From NCBI GenBank assembly GCA_945868805.1, contig CAMBMO010000020.1, forward strand, positions 1 to 43,802: 43,802 nucleotides of DNA, read 5' to 3'. Source of the stretch: Singulisphaera sp. GP187 (GTDB taxonomy: Bacteria > Planctomycetota > Phycisphaerae > Phycisphaerales > SM1A02). Below, piece after piece: positions 23,869-32,798 of this stretch (its first letter is position 1; each line of letters starts with the position of its first letter). A model generated the notes under the pieces. It did no database searches and was not told the origin of the DNA. It was given only the letters and a program-made list of their open reading frames with translations. Made by a program: the position numbers and the translations under genes.

Positions 23869-24858
23869 ATGAACGAAACGGCGTCGAGTACTGGAAACCT
23901 CTTCTCGCTTCAAAGTCACATCCTCTCAGAGGAGTCGCGCCACCCTGGTGCGAGTGGAGATTTCTCCTGGATCATCAGTGCGATTTCGCTCGCTGGAAAG
24001 GCGATCGCCCACCGTGTCCGGCGCGCGCGATTGGAAAACACGCTCGGCGAAGCGGGCGCGACCAATGTGCAAGGCGAACTTCAGCAGAGGATGGATGTGA
24101 TCGCCAACGAAATCCTCATGCGATGTCTCGGGTCTCGCGCATCGATTGCAGTGCTGGCGAGCGAGGAGGAAGAGGAGCCGACGATTCTTCGTCGAGGATC
24201 GGAAGGGGGCAAGTACTGCGTCCTGTTCGATCCGCTTGATGGTTCAAGCACGCTCGATACGAACGGAGCGGTCGGCACGATCTTTACGATTCTCCGCAAT
24301 GATCCGTTGATCGAATCCGCCGAGCGAACTGTCTGCCAACCTGGACGGAAGCAGATCGCCGCGGGATACATCCTCTATGGTCCATCCACGGCATTCGTCA
24401 TCACGACTGGATCAGGTGTCGATCTCTTCGAACTCGATCCATTCGTCGGGTCGTTCATCCTCGTCAAACAAGGGATTCGGATTCCGACGAGCAAGAGGGT
24501 CTATTCCGTGAACGAGGCGTACACGGCCTCATTTCCGCATGGCTATCAGGAGTACCTCAAGTGGGCGCATGCAAACGACTACTCCTCGCGGTACATCGGA
24601 AGCTTGTGCGCAGATGTCCATCGCATATTGATTGACGGCGGCGTCTTCATGTATCCCCCAACGCTTTCGCATCCGGACGGGAAATTGCGATTGCTTTACG
24701 AGGCGAATCCGATGGCGATGATCGTCGAGCAGGCGGGTGGATCGAGTATCTGTGGCACGACTCCAACGCTCGATGTCCAACCGAACAAGCTCCACCAACG
24801 AGCGCCTTTGATTCTTGGGAGCTCGGACGAAGTCAAGAGGGTCGCAGACTTCCTCTAA
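23869..24858 (+). CDS. fbp: Class I fructose-1,6-bisphosphatase
   Basis: A 329-aa enzyme that removes the 1-phosphate from fructose-1,6-bisphosphate in gluconeogenesis. The metal-site motif VLFDPLDGSSTLDTNGAVG is complete, the preceding ASEEEEEP holds the acidic ligands, and YIGSLCADVHRILIDGGVFMYP and LRLLYEANPMAMIVEQAGG are the substrate-binding blocks. Length matches bacterial class I enzymes (FBPase I). Start is the ATG at 23869, preceded by TAGGAG with a 7-nt spacer. A strong terminator in the upstream region raises the possibility of attenuation. Confidence 0.95.
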   Translation: MNETASSTGNLFSLQSHILSEESRHPGASGDFSWIISAISLAGKAIAHRVRRARLENTLGEAGATNVQGELQQRMDVIANEILMRCLGSRASIAVLASEEEEEPTILRRGSEGGKYCVLFDPLDGSSTLDTNGAVGTIFTILRNDPLIESAERTVCQPGRKQIAAGYILYGPSTAFVITTGSGVDLFELDPFVGSFILVKQGIRIPTSKRVYSVNEAYTASFPHGYQEYLKWAHANDYSSRYIGSLCADVHRILIDGGVFMYPPTLSHPDGKLRLLYEANPMAMIVEQAGGSSICGTTPTLDVQPNKLHQRAPLILGSSDEVKRVADFL

Positions 24859-24901
24859 TCACGGCATCGGCGATCGTCGACGCAGTGCGAGTCGCGGGGC
24901 G

Positions 24902-25381
24902 TCATTCTCGAAAGTCGAAGATTCGAAATCGCTCCGACTTGTCCTTCCAGGCCGTGACAAGCGCGAGGTGATCCGGATGCACGAGATACGCCTTGTACTG
25001 TTCGAGCGATTCGAAACTGACAAACACAGCGATGTTGTAATCGCCATCGACATTGGCGCGACCGATGTCGACTGGTGAGGCAATCTCGAGATCGATAACC
25101 CCTGGGACATTCGAGAGATACTTTTTGCAATCTCGTTCGAGTTCCGCGCGATTGGCAGAATCTTTGAGCGAGATGAGGACGACATGCCGGAGAAGCGTGG
25201 GATTCTCAGAGCGCGCCACTGGGGAGAGTTGATCCCGTGTTGCAGGAGTTGCGCATGCGGAGAGCGATGCGAGCACGATCGCCGCGAGAAATCCATTCAC
25301 GGGTCGCGCAAGCTGTCGGCGAACCGCATTGGCGATTTTCTGGAGTGCGATGGGGATCGCATGGTGGGAGGACTGGTCCAC
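24902..25381 (-). CDS. Lipoprotein with stress-responsive Dabb (A/B barrel) domain
   Basis: About 159 aa. A hydrophobic segment ending in a lipobox (VLASLSAC) is followed by a dimeric alpha-beta barrel domain (Dabb): HVVLISLKDSANRAELERD, then YNIAVFVSFESLEQYKAYLV, and HPDHLALVTAWKDKSERF. Dabb proteins form small dimers with varied ligands; the function here is unknown. The start is uncertain because no ATG is in frame after the terminator at 25407. GTG at 25381 (TATCGT 9 nt upstream) is used; GTG in the short signal MNGFLAAIV is an alternative. Confidence 0.68.
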   Translation of the reverse strand: MDQSSHHAIPIALQKIANAVRRQLARPVNGFLAAIVLASLSACATPATRDQLSPVARSENPTLLRHVVLISLKDSANRAELERDCKKYLSNVPGVIDLEIASPVDIGRANVDGDYNIAVFVSFESLEQYKAYLVHPDHLALVTAWKDKSERFRIFDFRE

Positions 25382-25406
25382 GACCGAACCACGATAGCTC
25401 GCCGAT

Positions 25407-25442
25407 AAAAAACCCGCCGAAACGCACGTGCGCTTCGGCGGG
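25407..25442 (-). terminator. Intrinsic terminator downstream of nrdJ
   Basis: On the minus strand a 9-bp stem (CCCGCCGAA with TTCGGCGGG), extended by a CGCAC/GTGCG inner stem, is followed by six T. It most likely ends the dcd-nrdJ transcript. Confidence 0.85.
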
Positions 25443-25684
25443 GAACTGACAACGAGATCCGTCCTGGATCTCGTCACGAACTCGCGGTAACCAGACTCGA
25501 GAGTCGGTCACCCTGATTCAGCCGGGGTCTCCCCGCCGGTGAGGGGGTTGGAATCCACCGTTTCCGTGCGTATCCAACCAGTGCAAGGACATTCCGTTCA
25601 CTCGCCAACCGTGTCAAAAAACTCGAAGCCCGAACTACCGCGAATATTGTGGGAGCCAGGCGTCGTCGTCGGAGCTCGACGCCT

Positions 25685-25720
25685 GGTCCCGTTGCCGGTC
25701 CCGTTGCCGGTCCTGCTGCC
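25685..25720. repeat. 12-bp tandem repeat, three copies
   Basis: GGTCCCGTTGCC twice, then a third copy with two substitutions, in the nrdJ 3' region. Not in a recognised reading frame. Confidence 0.8.
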
Positions 25721-25739
25721 GGGTTTATGCCTGGGATAT

Positions 25740-28700
25740 TCAACTGCACCCCATGCTGTGTCCGCAATTCCAACAGCGATAGCACGTGCCGTTGCGTACC
25801 GTGATTGATCCGCAGACGTCACAGGCGGGTGCATCACCCATGAGCTGAGCATTCGCCTGATCTGCCGCCGAAACAGAGGGAATCCCCACTGGACTTCCCA
25901 GCGATCGCATCTCTCCATGCTCGACGATGATTGGTGTCATCGCAATGATGCCGTCGCTCTTCCTCTCGTCCGAGTCTGGAAATGCGCTCATCCGCTGCGA
26001 TGGTGAGTGACCCACGGTCCTCCCCCGATCTTGTGATGCAATCGAATCGGAAGGTCGGACTGCTGGTTCGCCGGGCTTCACCGAGGTATCGAGAGTCGCA
26101 TTGAATCGCGTGCTTGTCGTCCATCTTGTCTCCTGTGTCTGCTGTGTCTCTTGTGTTTCCTGTGTTTCCTGTTTGGATGAGGTGGTAGGGATCGGATGCG
26201 GATTGCTCGACGCGGCCTGAGATCGCATCGATTGATCGAGTTGCGCCGTGTCCAATTGATGCGCCACGTCATGAGGCATTCCTCCGGACGAGATTCGCTT
26301 GGGAGAATTCGCGTCGCGATATCCTTGCAAGAACTGCATCCCGAACCAGCGAAAGATGTAGTCCACAAGGCTCTTGGCAAATGGAATGTCGTGGTTGGTC
26401 GTGATACCCATCGGCTCGAATCGCTGATGAGCGAACTTCGTCACGAGGCTTTCGACTGGAACTCCGTATTGCAGTGCGACGCTGATGGCTGTGCCGAGCG
26501 AGTCCATCAATCCGCCGATGGTTGAGCCCTCTTTCGCCATTGTGATGAAGAGTTCGCCGGGACGGCCGTCCTCATACAGACCGACGATGAGGTATCCCTC
26601 GTGCCCACCGACATTGAACTTGTGCGTGATTGAGTGTCGAGTATCCAGCAGTCGCCTTCGCATTGGACGTTCGATGATGCGTTCGACGACACGTTCCACG
26701 ATCCGTTCGACCTCGATCGTTCGCGTTTCGAATGCAACCTGAACATTCGATCCAACTCCGGCAGGAACCGCAAAGGGACCATCCGCTTTCTCCTGGTCGT
26801 CAAGTCCCTCCAGATCCTCGGCTTCGGCATGATCTGATGCGTCCGATGCGTCCGATGCGCTTACGTCGGACTTCGAAGAGAGCGGCTGGCTGAGCTTGCA
26901 TCCATCGCGATAGAGTGCATTCGCCTTGATGCCGAGTTCCCACGAGAGTTTGTAGCACTTCCCAATCTCCTCGACGGTCGCCTCGTTCGGCAGGTTGACA
27001 GTCTTGGATATGGCACCGGAAATAAACGGCTGAGCCGCGGCCATCATGTGGATGTGTCCGCTGGGCGCAATGAATCGAACTCCAGTTGAACCGCAACGAT
27101 TCGCGCAGTCGAATACGGCAAGATGCTCGGGCAAGAGGTGTGGAGCACCTTCAATCGTCTGTGTCCCGCAAATAATTCGATTCAGCGATTCGATCTGGCG
27201 AGAGCTCACCCCGAGCACTTTCAGTCCGTTGAATTTCGTATCCGCACGAGCAACTTCAGGATCGATCCCGAGCGCAGTCAGGATTCGCTCAGGAATGGAC
27301 CATGCGGTAAATGCGAACGCAAGTTCGAAGACCGTCGGAAGTCCGTTTTCAACTTTGATAAGTTCCTCGCTTGTGAATCCCTTTGCGAGCAGAAAATTGC
27401 GAAGGCTGTTCGCCGATCCATCGCTGCTCTCCCGTTGGTCTACTTCGATCATGCTTGCATCAAGGTTGAGAGTCCCCATCACGTACGCGAGGATTTCATC
27501 CGTCTCTTTGGCGTCGTACCCGAGCGCGCTGAGTGCTGGTCGAACTGACTGGTTCGCAATCTTGAAGTACCCGCCACCCGCGAGTTTCTTGAACTTCGTC
27601 AAAGCGAAATCGGGTTCGACACCCGTTGTATCGCAGTCCATCAGGAGTCCAATCGTTCCGGTGGGCGCGATGACTGTGACTTGTGCGTTTCGATAACCGA
27701 ACTGCTCGCCAAGCGAAAGCGCATCGTCCCAAGCCGCGGTCGCTCCAGCGAGGAGCTCGCTCGCATTGGCGATTGCGATCTTGTCTTCACGGAATAGTTT
27801 GTGATCGATCGGCACAGGTCGTGCTCGGAGCGATTCGTACTCGTCACTTGCGCGGGGGACACCCATCGCCGCACGACGATGATTGCGGACGACCCGCAAC
27901 ATGTGTTCGCGATTCTCGTCGAACCCTTCGAACGCTCCGTGTTCAGCAGCGAGAAGTGCGCTTGACCCGTACGAACGACCGGTGAGGATCGCAGTCAGGG
28001 CACCACAGACCGCCCGACCCTCGTCGCTGTCGTACGGGATCCCAGCTTGCATCAACATCGCGCCGAGATTGGCATATCCCAATCCGAGTGTGCGATACTT
28101 CCACGACAGTTCGGCGATCTCTTTCGATGGAAAACATGCCATAAGGACCGAGATTTCGAGCACCATCGTCCAGAGGTGAATCGCATGTTCGTAACCCGCG
28201 AGGTCGAATGTTCGGGTGCGCGAGTCATAGAACTTCAAGAGGTTGATCGACGCCAGATTGCACGCCGTGTTGTCCAAGAACATGTATTCGCTGCATGGAT
28301 TGCTCGCATTGATTCGACCGCCTTCAGGGCATGTATGCCATGCATTAATCGTCGAATCGAATTGGACACCCGGATCTGCGCAGTGCCATGCCGCTTCGTT
28401 GATCTGTCCCCAGAGGTCGCGCGCTGTCAGGGTCTTCGCAGGTTCTCCATCGGTCCGTCGCACGAGCGTCCATGATCCGTCGGTGTTCACGGCGTCCATG
28501 AATTCATCGCTCAGTCGGACAGAGTTGTTGGAATTCTGTCCGCTCACTGTGTAGTACGACTCGCCATTGAAGTCGTAGTCGAGCTTCAGTCCAAGGCGAT
28601 CGGCGACCGAGCGCTGCGTTGCGTTGAGCTTCTTCATCCCTTCGACCAAAGCCGCGACCTTGATCTCCTCGCGCACCTTCCAATTCACAAAGGCTTCGAT

Positions 28701-29495
28701 GTCCGGATGATCGACATTGAGACAGCACATCTTCGCAGCGCGCCGAGTCGTTCCACCCGACTTGATCGCTCCTGCGGCACGATCGCCGATCCTGAGAAAA
28801 CTCATCAGCCCAGAACTCTTGCCACCACCCGAGAGCGATTCGCTGTCGCCACGAAGACTCGAGAAGTTCGTTCCGGTTCCCGAACCGTACTTGAAGAGTC
28901 GCGCTTCTCGAACCCACAGGTCCATGATGCCACCCTCATTGACGAGATCATCGCGGACTGACTGAATGAAGCATGCATGCGGTTGCGGGTGTGTGTACGA
29001 ATCGGGAGCCAGACTGAGTGCGCCCGTGTTGTGATCTGCAATCCAATGCCCTTGTGCGGGTCCATTGATTCCATAGGCCCATGCGAGACCTGTGTTGAAC
29101 CATTGCGGACTGTTCGGCGCCGCCATCTGGTGCAGCAACATGTAAGCGACTTCGTCGTAGAAGGCTTCCGCATCATCGGATTCATCGAAATAACCGTGCG
29201 ATTCGCCCCAGTGGCGCCAGCAACCAGCGAGGCGATGAACCACCTGTTTGACCGATCGTTCTGGTCCTGTCGTCGGCGATCCATCTCCAGCAATCTGCGG
29301 TATGCCCGCCTTGCGAAAGTATTTACTTACGACGATGTCAGTCGCGAGCTGACTCCACTCCTTTGGTATTTGCGCATCGTCCATCGAGAAGACAAGAGAA
29401 CCATCCGGGTTCTTGATCTTGCTCGAGCGCGTGGCCCATTCTGTCGTTGTGTAGACATCCGTGTCTTTGCTCGTGAAACGTCTTGAGATCTTCAT
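25740..29495 (-). CDS. nrdJ: Vitamin B12-dependent (class II) ribonucleoside-diphosphate reductase
   Basis: A 1251-aa enzyme that makes deoxyribonucleotides using adenosylcobalamin, so no R2 subunit is needed. Visible are AAPNSPQWFNTG, GSGTGTNFSSLRG with GGGKSSGLMSF, the active-site NPCSEYMFLDNTACNLASIN, the VIAPTGTIGLLMD block, and a C-terminal zinc-ribbon-like CDVCGSITV...CYRCWNCG that holds the redox cysteines. The middle-to-end linker is unusually low in complexity (SDVSASDASDASD; a TQET repeat), encoded by 9-nt tandem repeats. The start at 29495 is preferred: AGGA lies 7 nt upstream, while the ATG at 29549 has no such signal. dcd lies directly upstream on the same strand. Confidence 0.95.
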   Translation of the reverse strand: MKISRRFTSKDTDVYTTTEWATRSSKIKNPDGSLVFSMDDAQIPKEWSQLATDIVVSKYFRKAGIPQIAGDGSPTTGPERSVKQVVHRLAGCWRHWGESHGYFDESDDAEAFYDEVAYMLLHQMAAPNSPQWFNTGLAWAYGINGPAQGHWIADHNTGALSLAPDSYTHPQPHACFIQSVRDDLVNEGGIMDLWVREARLFKYGSGTGTNFSSLRGDSESLSGGGKSSGLMSFLRIGDRAAGAIKSGGTTRRAAKMCCLNVDHPDIEAFVNWKVREEIKVAALVEGMKKLNATQRSVADRLGLKLDYDFNGESYYTVSGQNSNNSVRLSDEFMDAVNTDGSWTLVRRTDGEPAKTLTARDLWGQINEAAWHCADPGVQFDSTINAWHTCPEGGRINASNPCSEYMFLDNTACNLASINLLKFYDSRTRTFDLAGYEHAIHLWTMVLEISVLMACFPSKEIAELSWKYRTLGLGYANLGAMLMQAGIPYDSDEGRAVCGALTAILTGRSYGSSALLAAEHGAFEGFDENREHMLRVVRNHRRAAMGVPRASDEYESLRARPVPIDHKLFREDKIAIANASELLAGATAAWDDALSLGEQFGYRNAQVTVIAPTGTIGLLMDCDTTGVEPDFALTKFKKLAGGGYFKIANQSVRPALSALGYDAKETDEILAYVMGTLNLDASMIEVDQRESSDGSANSLRNFLLAKGFTSEELIKVENGLPTVFELAFAFTAWSIPERILTALGIDPEVARADTKFNGLKVLGVSSRQIESLNRIICGTQTIEGAPHLLPEHLAVFDCANRCGSTGVRFIAPSGHIHMMAAAQPFISGAISKTVNLPNEATVEEIGKCYKLSWELGIKANALYRDGCKLSQPLSSKSDVSASDASDASDHAEAEDLEGLDDQEKADGPFAVPAGVGSNVQVAFETRTIEVERIVERVVERIIERPMRRRLLDTRHSITHKFNVGGHEGYLIVGLYEDGRPGELFITMAKEGSTIGGLMDSLGTAISVALQYGVPVESLVTKFAHQRFEPMGITTNHDIPFAKSLVDYIFRWFGMQFLQGYRDANSPKRISSGGMPHDVAHQLDTAQLDQSMRSQAASSNPHPIPTTSSKQETQETQETQQTQETRWTTSTRFNATLDTSVKPGEPAVRPSDSIASQDRGRTVGHSPSQRMSAFPDSDERKSDGIIAMTPIIVEHGEMRSLGSPVGIPSVSAADQANAQLMGDAPACDVCGSITVRNGTCYRCWNCGHSMGCS
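26126..26172. repeat. 9-nt tandem repeats inside nrdJ
   Basis: Degenerate copies of TCTTGTGTT/TCCTGTGTC on the plus strand encode the repeated Glu-Thr-Gln linker of NrdJ. A shorter GATGCGTCC repeat (26836-26859) encodes the Ser-Asp-Ala linker. Confidence 0.75.
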
Positions 29496-29590
29496 GTATG
29501 CGTCCTGCGGAGATTGGGGGAGAAGATTGAATTGGGACAGAAACGACATGGTTGCGCCGAAGGGTCGGCGGATCCATTCAAGAGTGATGC

Positions 29591-30178
29591 CTATTGGTGT
29601 TCGGGATTGCCGTCGACTTTGGGGAGTGTGAGGCCAACTTGATTCTGATACTTGCCGCCCTTGTCTGCGTAGCTGGTTGCGCAGACTCGATCGGCCTTCA
29701 GAAACAACATTTGCGCGATTCCTTCGTTTGCATAGATCTTTGCCGGGAGGGGGGTGGTGTTCGAGATCTCGATCGTGACCTTTCCACGCCATTCGGGTTC
29801 AAGCGGCGTCACATTGACGATGATGCCACACCTCGCATAGGTGGACTTGCCGACGCAGATCGCGAGGACATCACGCGGAACGGAGAAAACCTCCACTGTC
29901 TCTGCGAGTGCGAAGGAATTCGGCGGAATGACGACATGGTCTCGCTTGGTCAGCGCCGTGTCGATGGAAATGAAGAGGTCAGTCGAAAAATCCTTCGGGT
30001 CGACCACTGCGACTCCGCCCGATGTTGCGTTTGTGAAAATCTTGAACTTTGTGCCAACGCGAACGTCGTATCCGTAGCTCGAAACGCCATAGGAAATGAT
30101 TCCCTGTCGCTTTCGGCTCTCTTCGAAGGGTTCGATTCCGACTAATTCACGGATCTGTGTATCGCAGAGAATGCCCAT
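29591..30178 (-). CDS. dcd: dCTP deaminase
   Basis: A 195-aa trimeric enzyme that converts dCTP to dUTP. The conserved [28 protein letters not shown] and [17 protein letters not shown] are all present; the last holds the catalytic Glu. Start is the ATG at 30178, because GAGGAG lies 6 nt upstream and the protein then begins [12 protein letters not shown] as other Dcd proteins do. It is followed by nrdJ after a 95-nt gap, so the two genes form a dNTP-supply unit. The upstream region to 30432 is AT-rich around 30290-30350 and divergent to uvrD. Confidence 0.94.
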   Translation of the reverse strand: MGILCDTQIRELVGIEPFEESRKRQGIISYGVSSYGYDVRVGTKFKIFTNATSGGVAVVDPKDFSTDLFISIDTALTKRDHVVIPPNSFALAETVEVFSVPRDVLAICVGKSTYARCGIIVNVTPLEPEWRGKVTIEISNTTPLPAKIYANEGIAQMLFLKADRVCATSYADKGGKYQNQVGLTLPKVDGNPEHQ

Positions 30179-30420
30179 CTGGAACTCCTCAAAGGCGCCG
30201 AACAACACGCCTGCCGAAACCCACTGCCGGCAGAGCAACGGTTACTTTACCCCAACATCTTGTGGTGGCAAGCGGGAATCACCACCAATCCGTTGAATTT
30301 ATCAGACACTAGGAGATTTTTCTTAACCTGTTGCAAATTAAGGGACTTGGCAGGGCAACCTCGAACTGTCGAGCGAAATCCTGATGTGTATCCGCTGTCA
30401 AATGCTGTCGGTCACACCTT

Positions 30421-30426
30421 TAGACT
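30421..30426 (+). promoter_or_regulatory. -10-like element before the UvrD/PcrA gene
   Basis: TAGACT ends 6 nt before the GTG start; no Shine-Dalgarno is present. Confidence 0.45.
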
Positions 30427-30432
30427 CGCTCG

Positions 30433-32751
30433 GTGGACAGTAATCGAGACGAACCGACCCTTGAATCTGCGGACGAGCCATGGTTGCGTGGACTGACAGC
30501 TGCACAACGCATTGCAGTCATCCATGACGCAGGACCGCTCCTCGTTCTTGCCGGCCCAGGTTCTGGGAAAACACGCGTGATTACAAGGCGAATTGCATGC
30601 CGAATCGCCGCTGGAGTGCCCGCATGGCAGATCCTCGCGCTGACATTCACCAACAAAGCCGCACGGGAGATGAAAGCGCGCGTCGATGCACTCGTCCCTG
30701 CCAATCTGCCTGGGCGCAATGGTCTCGTCGTGAGCACATTTCATGCGTTTTCTGCGGGAATTCTCCGCCGTTATGCATTGCAATCGCTCGCTGCAGGTAT
30801 CGGTCAACATGCCCTCGCACCCGACTTCTCGATCTTCGATGGTGACGATTTTCATGCAGTGATCAAGTCAGCAATCGGCACTGCGAATCTTGAAGTCGCG
30901 CAGTGGAATGTTGGCGCAGTCGCGACCGAGATCTCTGCGGCAAAGAACCGCCTTCTCTGCGCGGCGGAGTATTCGCGCCTCGCACTCGACTTCCGCCAGC
31001 GAACAATTGCACGCATCTATGCGATCTATGAGCGTGAGATGATTCGACAGAACGCGCTTGATTTCGATGACTTGCTGATGCGCACTGCGAGGCTTCTTCG
31101 CGACGACCCAGTTGTCCTCGCGCAATTGCAAGATCGATTTACCGAAGTGCTTGTCGATGAGTATCAAGACACGAACCACGCGCAGTTCACCGTTGCACAC
31201 TCGATTGCGCGGGAGCACCGCAACATCTGCGTCGTCGGGGACCCCGACCAGTCGATCTATGCCTGGCGAGGTGCCGACATTTCCAACATCCTCGAATTCG
31301 AAGAGCACTACAAGGGTGCGACAATCGTCCCGCTCGGCGAAAACTTTCGTTCGACGGGGCATATCGTCGCGATCGCGGATCGGCTGATTCGGCACAACAA
31401 AGAGAGACGCCACAAGGACTTGTTCACCGAGGTTGGGGATGGTGTGCCACCGAGAATTGTCCGGCTCGCGGACGAGGTCGCCGAGGCCAACTTCGTGGCG
31501 GAGGAGTTTCAACGATCAAATCGAGCTGGAATTCAGTGGCGCGAGATGGCTGTTTTGTACAGGATGAACGCCCTCAGTCGAACCCTCGAGGATGCGTTTC
31601 GTCACAGGAATATTCCGTACACGATCGCGCGCGGGACTGCTTTCTATGAACGACGCGAAGTGCGCGACACGATTGGCTACTTGCGGGCGATCGCCAATCC
31701 CCGAGACGAGAGTGCGCTTCGGCGAATTGTCAATGTGCCCGCGCGTGGGATTGGTTCCACGACGATGGGGAAGTTGACTGCGGTCTCGGTCGCGCGCGGG
31801 ATCTCGCTCATTCAGGCGATGATGACCGCACGAGAGTCGTCGATCGCTGAGCGAACCGCGAAGTCGATCGATGGACTCGTGACGACTCTCGCGCGATTTC
31901 GTTCCGAGCTTGAGGCGAAGCCTGCGGGATCTCTCGGTGCATTCGTCGAGCGGCTCATCACCGAGGCCGGTCTCGAACGTGCGGCCGCAGCGCTCGCCGA
32001 TGATGATCAGGACGCGTTCGACCGAAAGGCGAATGTTCTCGAAGTCGCCAACGCAGCCAGCATGTTCGCCTTGCCCGACGGCGCGCCGGACGCCCCAGAG
32101 CCGACGCTCGGGGCCGCGCTCCGCGGTTTCCTTCAGTCCATTGCGCTCGTGGCTGATTCAGATGCAGTCGATCCCGAACGCGGCGTCGTCACACTTATGT
32201 CGCTTCATGCATCGAAGGGGCTCGAGTTCCATACGGTGGCAGTCGTCGGGCTCGAGGAAGGACTTCTGCCACACTCTCGGTCCATGGATTCGCCGAAGGC
32301 GATCGAAGAGGAAAGGCGATTGCTGTTTGTCGGAGTGACCCGAAGTGAACGCAATCTCATCCTGACCTGCGCAAGTACGCGTGCGGTTCGAGGTCTTCGT
32401 ATGCGAACGATTGAGAGCGGATTCCTGAGGGAGCTTTTAGGGACGAACGAGCAAACAAAGGGAGTTGTCGAACAGCACGATCACTCCGACAACGAAGGGG
32501 CCACCGAAGAAGCTTCGCACTCGGGATCGCACTCGGGATCGCACTCGGGATCGCAGAGGGGACTCGGTGGATCCCGTCGGGGCGCCGGTGAATTCAAAGT
32601 CGGCACCGTCGTGCGCCACGGGCAGTTTGGCGTCGGTCGTATCGAAGAGGTACTCCCTCGTGGCAGCCTCACCAGCGTTCGAGTTCAATTCCGATCTGCT
32701 GGCGTTCGGACGCTCGTTCTTGAATACGCAAAGCTCGAAGTCATCGGCTGA
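30433..32751 (+). CDS. UvrD/PcrA-type superfamily 1 DNA helicase
   Basis: A 772-aa ATP-dependent 3'-5' helicase of DNA repair. SF1 motifs in order: Q-motif region LTAAQRIAVI, Walker A GPGSGKT (41-47), Ia TFTNKAAREMK, motif II VDEYQDTN, motif III VVGDPDQSIYAWRGA, motif IV ENFRST, V TLMSLHASKGLEFHTV, VI EEERRLLFVGVTRS. The C-terminus has a PcrA-type Tudor-like domain (VGTVVRHGQFGVGRIEEVLP). Just before it lies a SHSG repeat from a 12-nt tandem repeat (32516-32557). GTG start with TAGACT 6 nt upstream. It ends 47 nt before a convergent peptidase gene, with an 8-bp hairpin across its stop. Confidence 0.94.
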   Translation: MDSNRDEPTLESADEPWLRGLTAAQRIAVIHDAGPLLVLAGPGSGKTRVITRRIACRIAAGVPAWQILALTFTNKAAREMKARVDALVPANLPGRNGLVVSTFHAFSAGILRRYALQSLAAGIGQHALAPDFSIFDGDDFHAVIKSAIGTANLEVAQWNVGAVATEISAAKNRLLCAAEYSRLALDFRQRTIARIYAIYEREMIRQNALDFDDLLMRTARLLRDDPVVLAQLQDRFTEVLVDEYQDTNHAQFTVAHSIAREHRNICVVGDPDQSIYAWRGADISNILEFEEHYKGATIVPLGENFRSTGHIVAIADRLIRHNKERRHKDLFTEVGDGVPPRIVRLADEVAEANFVAEEFQRSNRAGIQWREMAVLYRMNALSRTLEDAFRHRNIPYTIARGTAFYERREVRDTIGYLRAIANPRDESALRRIVNVPARGIGSTTMGKLTAVSVARGISLIQAMMTARESSIAERTAKSIDGLVTTLARFRSELEAKPAGSLGAFVERLITEAGLERAAAALADDDQDAFDRKANVLEVANAASMFALPDGAPDAPEPTLGAALRGFLQSIALVADSDAVDPERGVVTLMSLHASKGLEFHTVAVVGLEEGLLPHSRSMDSPKAIEEERRLLFVGVTRSERNLILTCASTRAVRGLRMRTIESGFLRELLGTNEQTKGVVEQHDHSDNEGATEEASHSGSHSGSHSGSQRGLGGSRRGAGEFKVGTVVRHGQFGVGRIEEVLPRGSLTSVRVQFRSAGVRTLVLEYAKLEVIG
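32516..32557 (+). repeat. 12-nt tandem repeat in the helicase gene
   Basis: CACTCGGGATCG is repeated about three and a half times in frame and encodes a Ser-His-Ser-Gly linker before the PcrA C-terminal domain. Confidence 0.85.
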
Positions 32752-32798
32752 GGCGTTCTTGCCTCGGCAAAGTGCAGTCGGTGGTGACCGCTCTGCTT

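Larger units (their letters stand above)
25382..25739 (-). other. Structured non-coding stretch downstream of nrdJ
   Basis: 358 bases with no supported gene. On the minus strand it holds, in order, a 12-bp tandem repeat (25685-25720), a 9-bp hairpin (25656-25686), a GGTTGGA/TCCAACC repeat (25546-25579), a CCCC/GGGG hairpin (25530-25547), a GAGATCC/GGATCTC hairpin (25454-25472) and a strong terminator (25407-25442). It could be a long 3' UTR of nrdJ or a separate RNA. Confidence 0.5.

Noticed and set aside
25685-25720. Short tandem repeats as a CRISPR array
   Set aside because: 12-bp head-to-tail units without spacers and no cas genes.
25474-25785. Minus-strand 103-aa open frame after nrdJ
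   Set aside because: It overlaps the nrdJ end, is repetitive (Gly-Pro-Ala-Thr from the 12-bp repeat) and has no start signal; better explained as non-coding.
29496-29792. N-terminal extension of NrdJ up to 29792
   Set aside because: It overlaps dcd, has no family similarity and the Shine-Dalgarno supports 29495.
30180-30300. Possible cobalamin riboswitch upstream of dcd-nrdJ (GGTG...TTCCC...GCCACCAC-like text)
   Set aside because: The B12-box and the conserved GCCACTG/GGGAA elements are not in the right order, and dcd has an ordinary Shine-Dalgarno.
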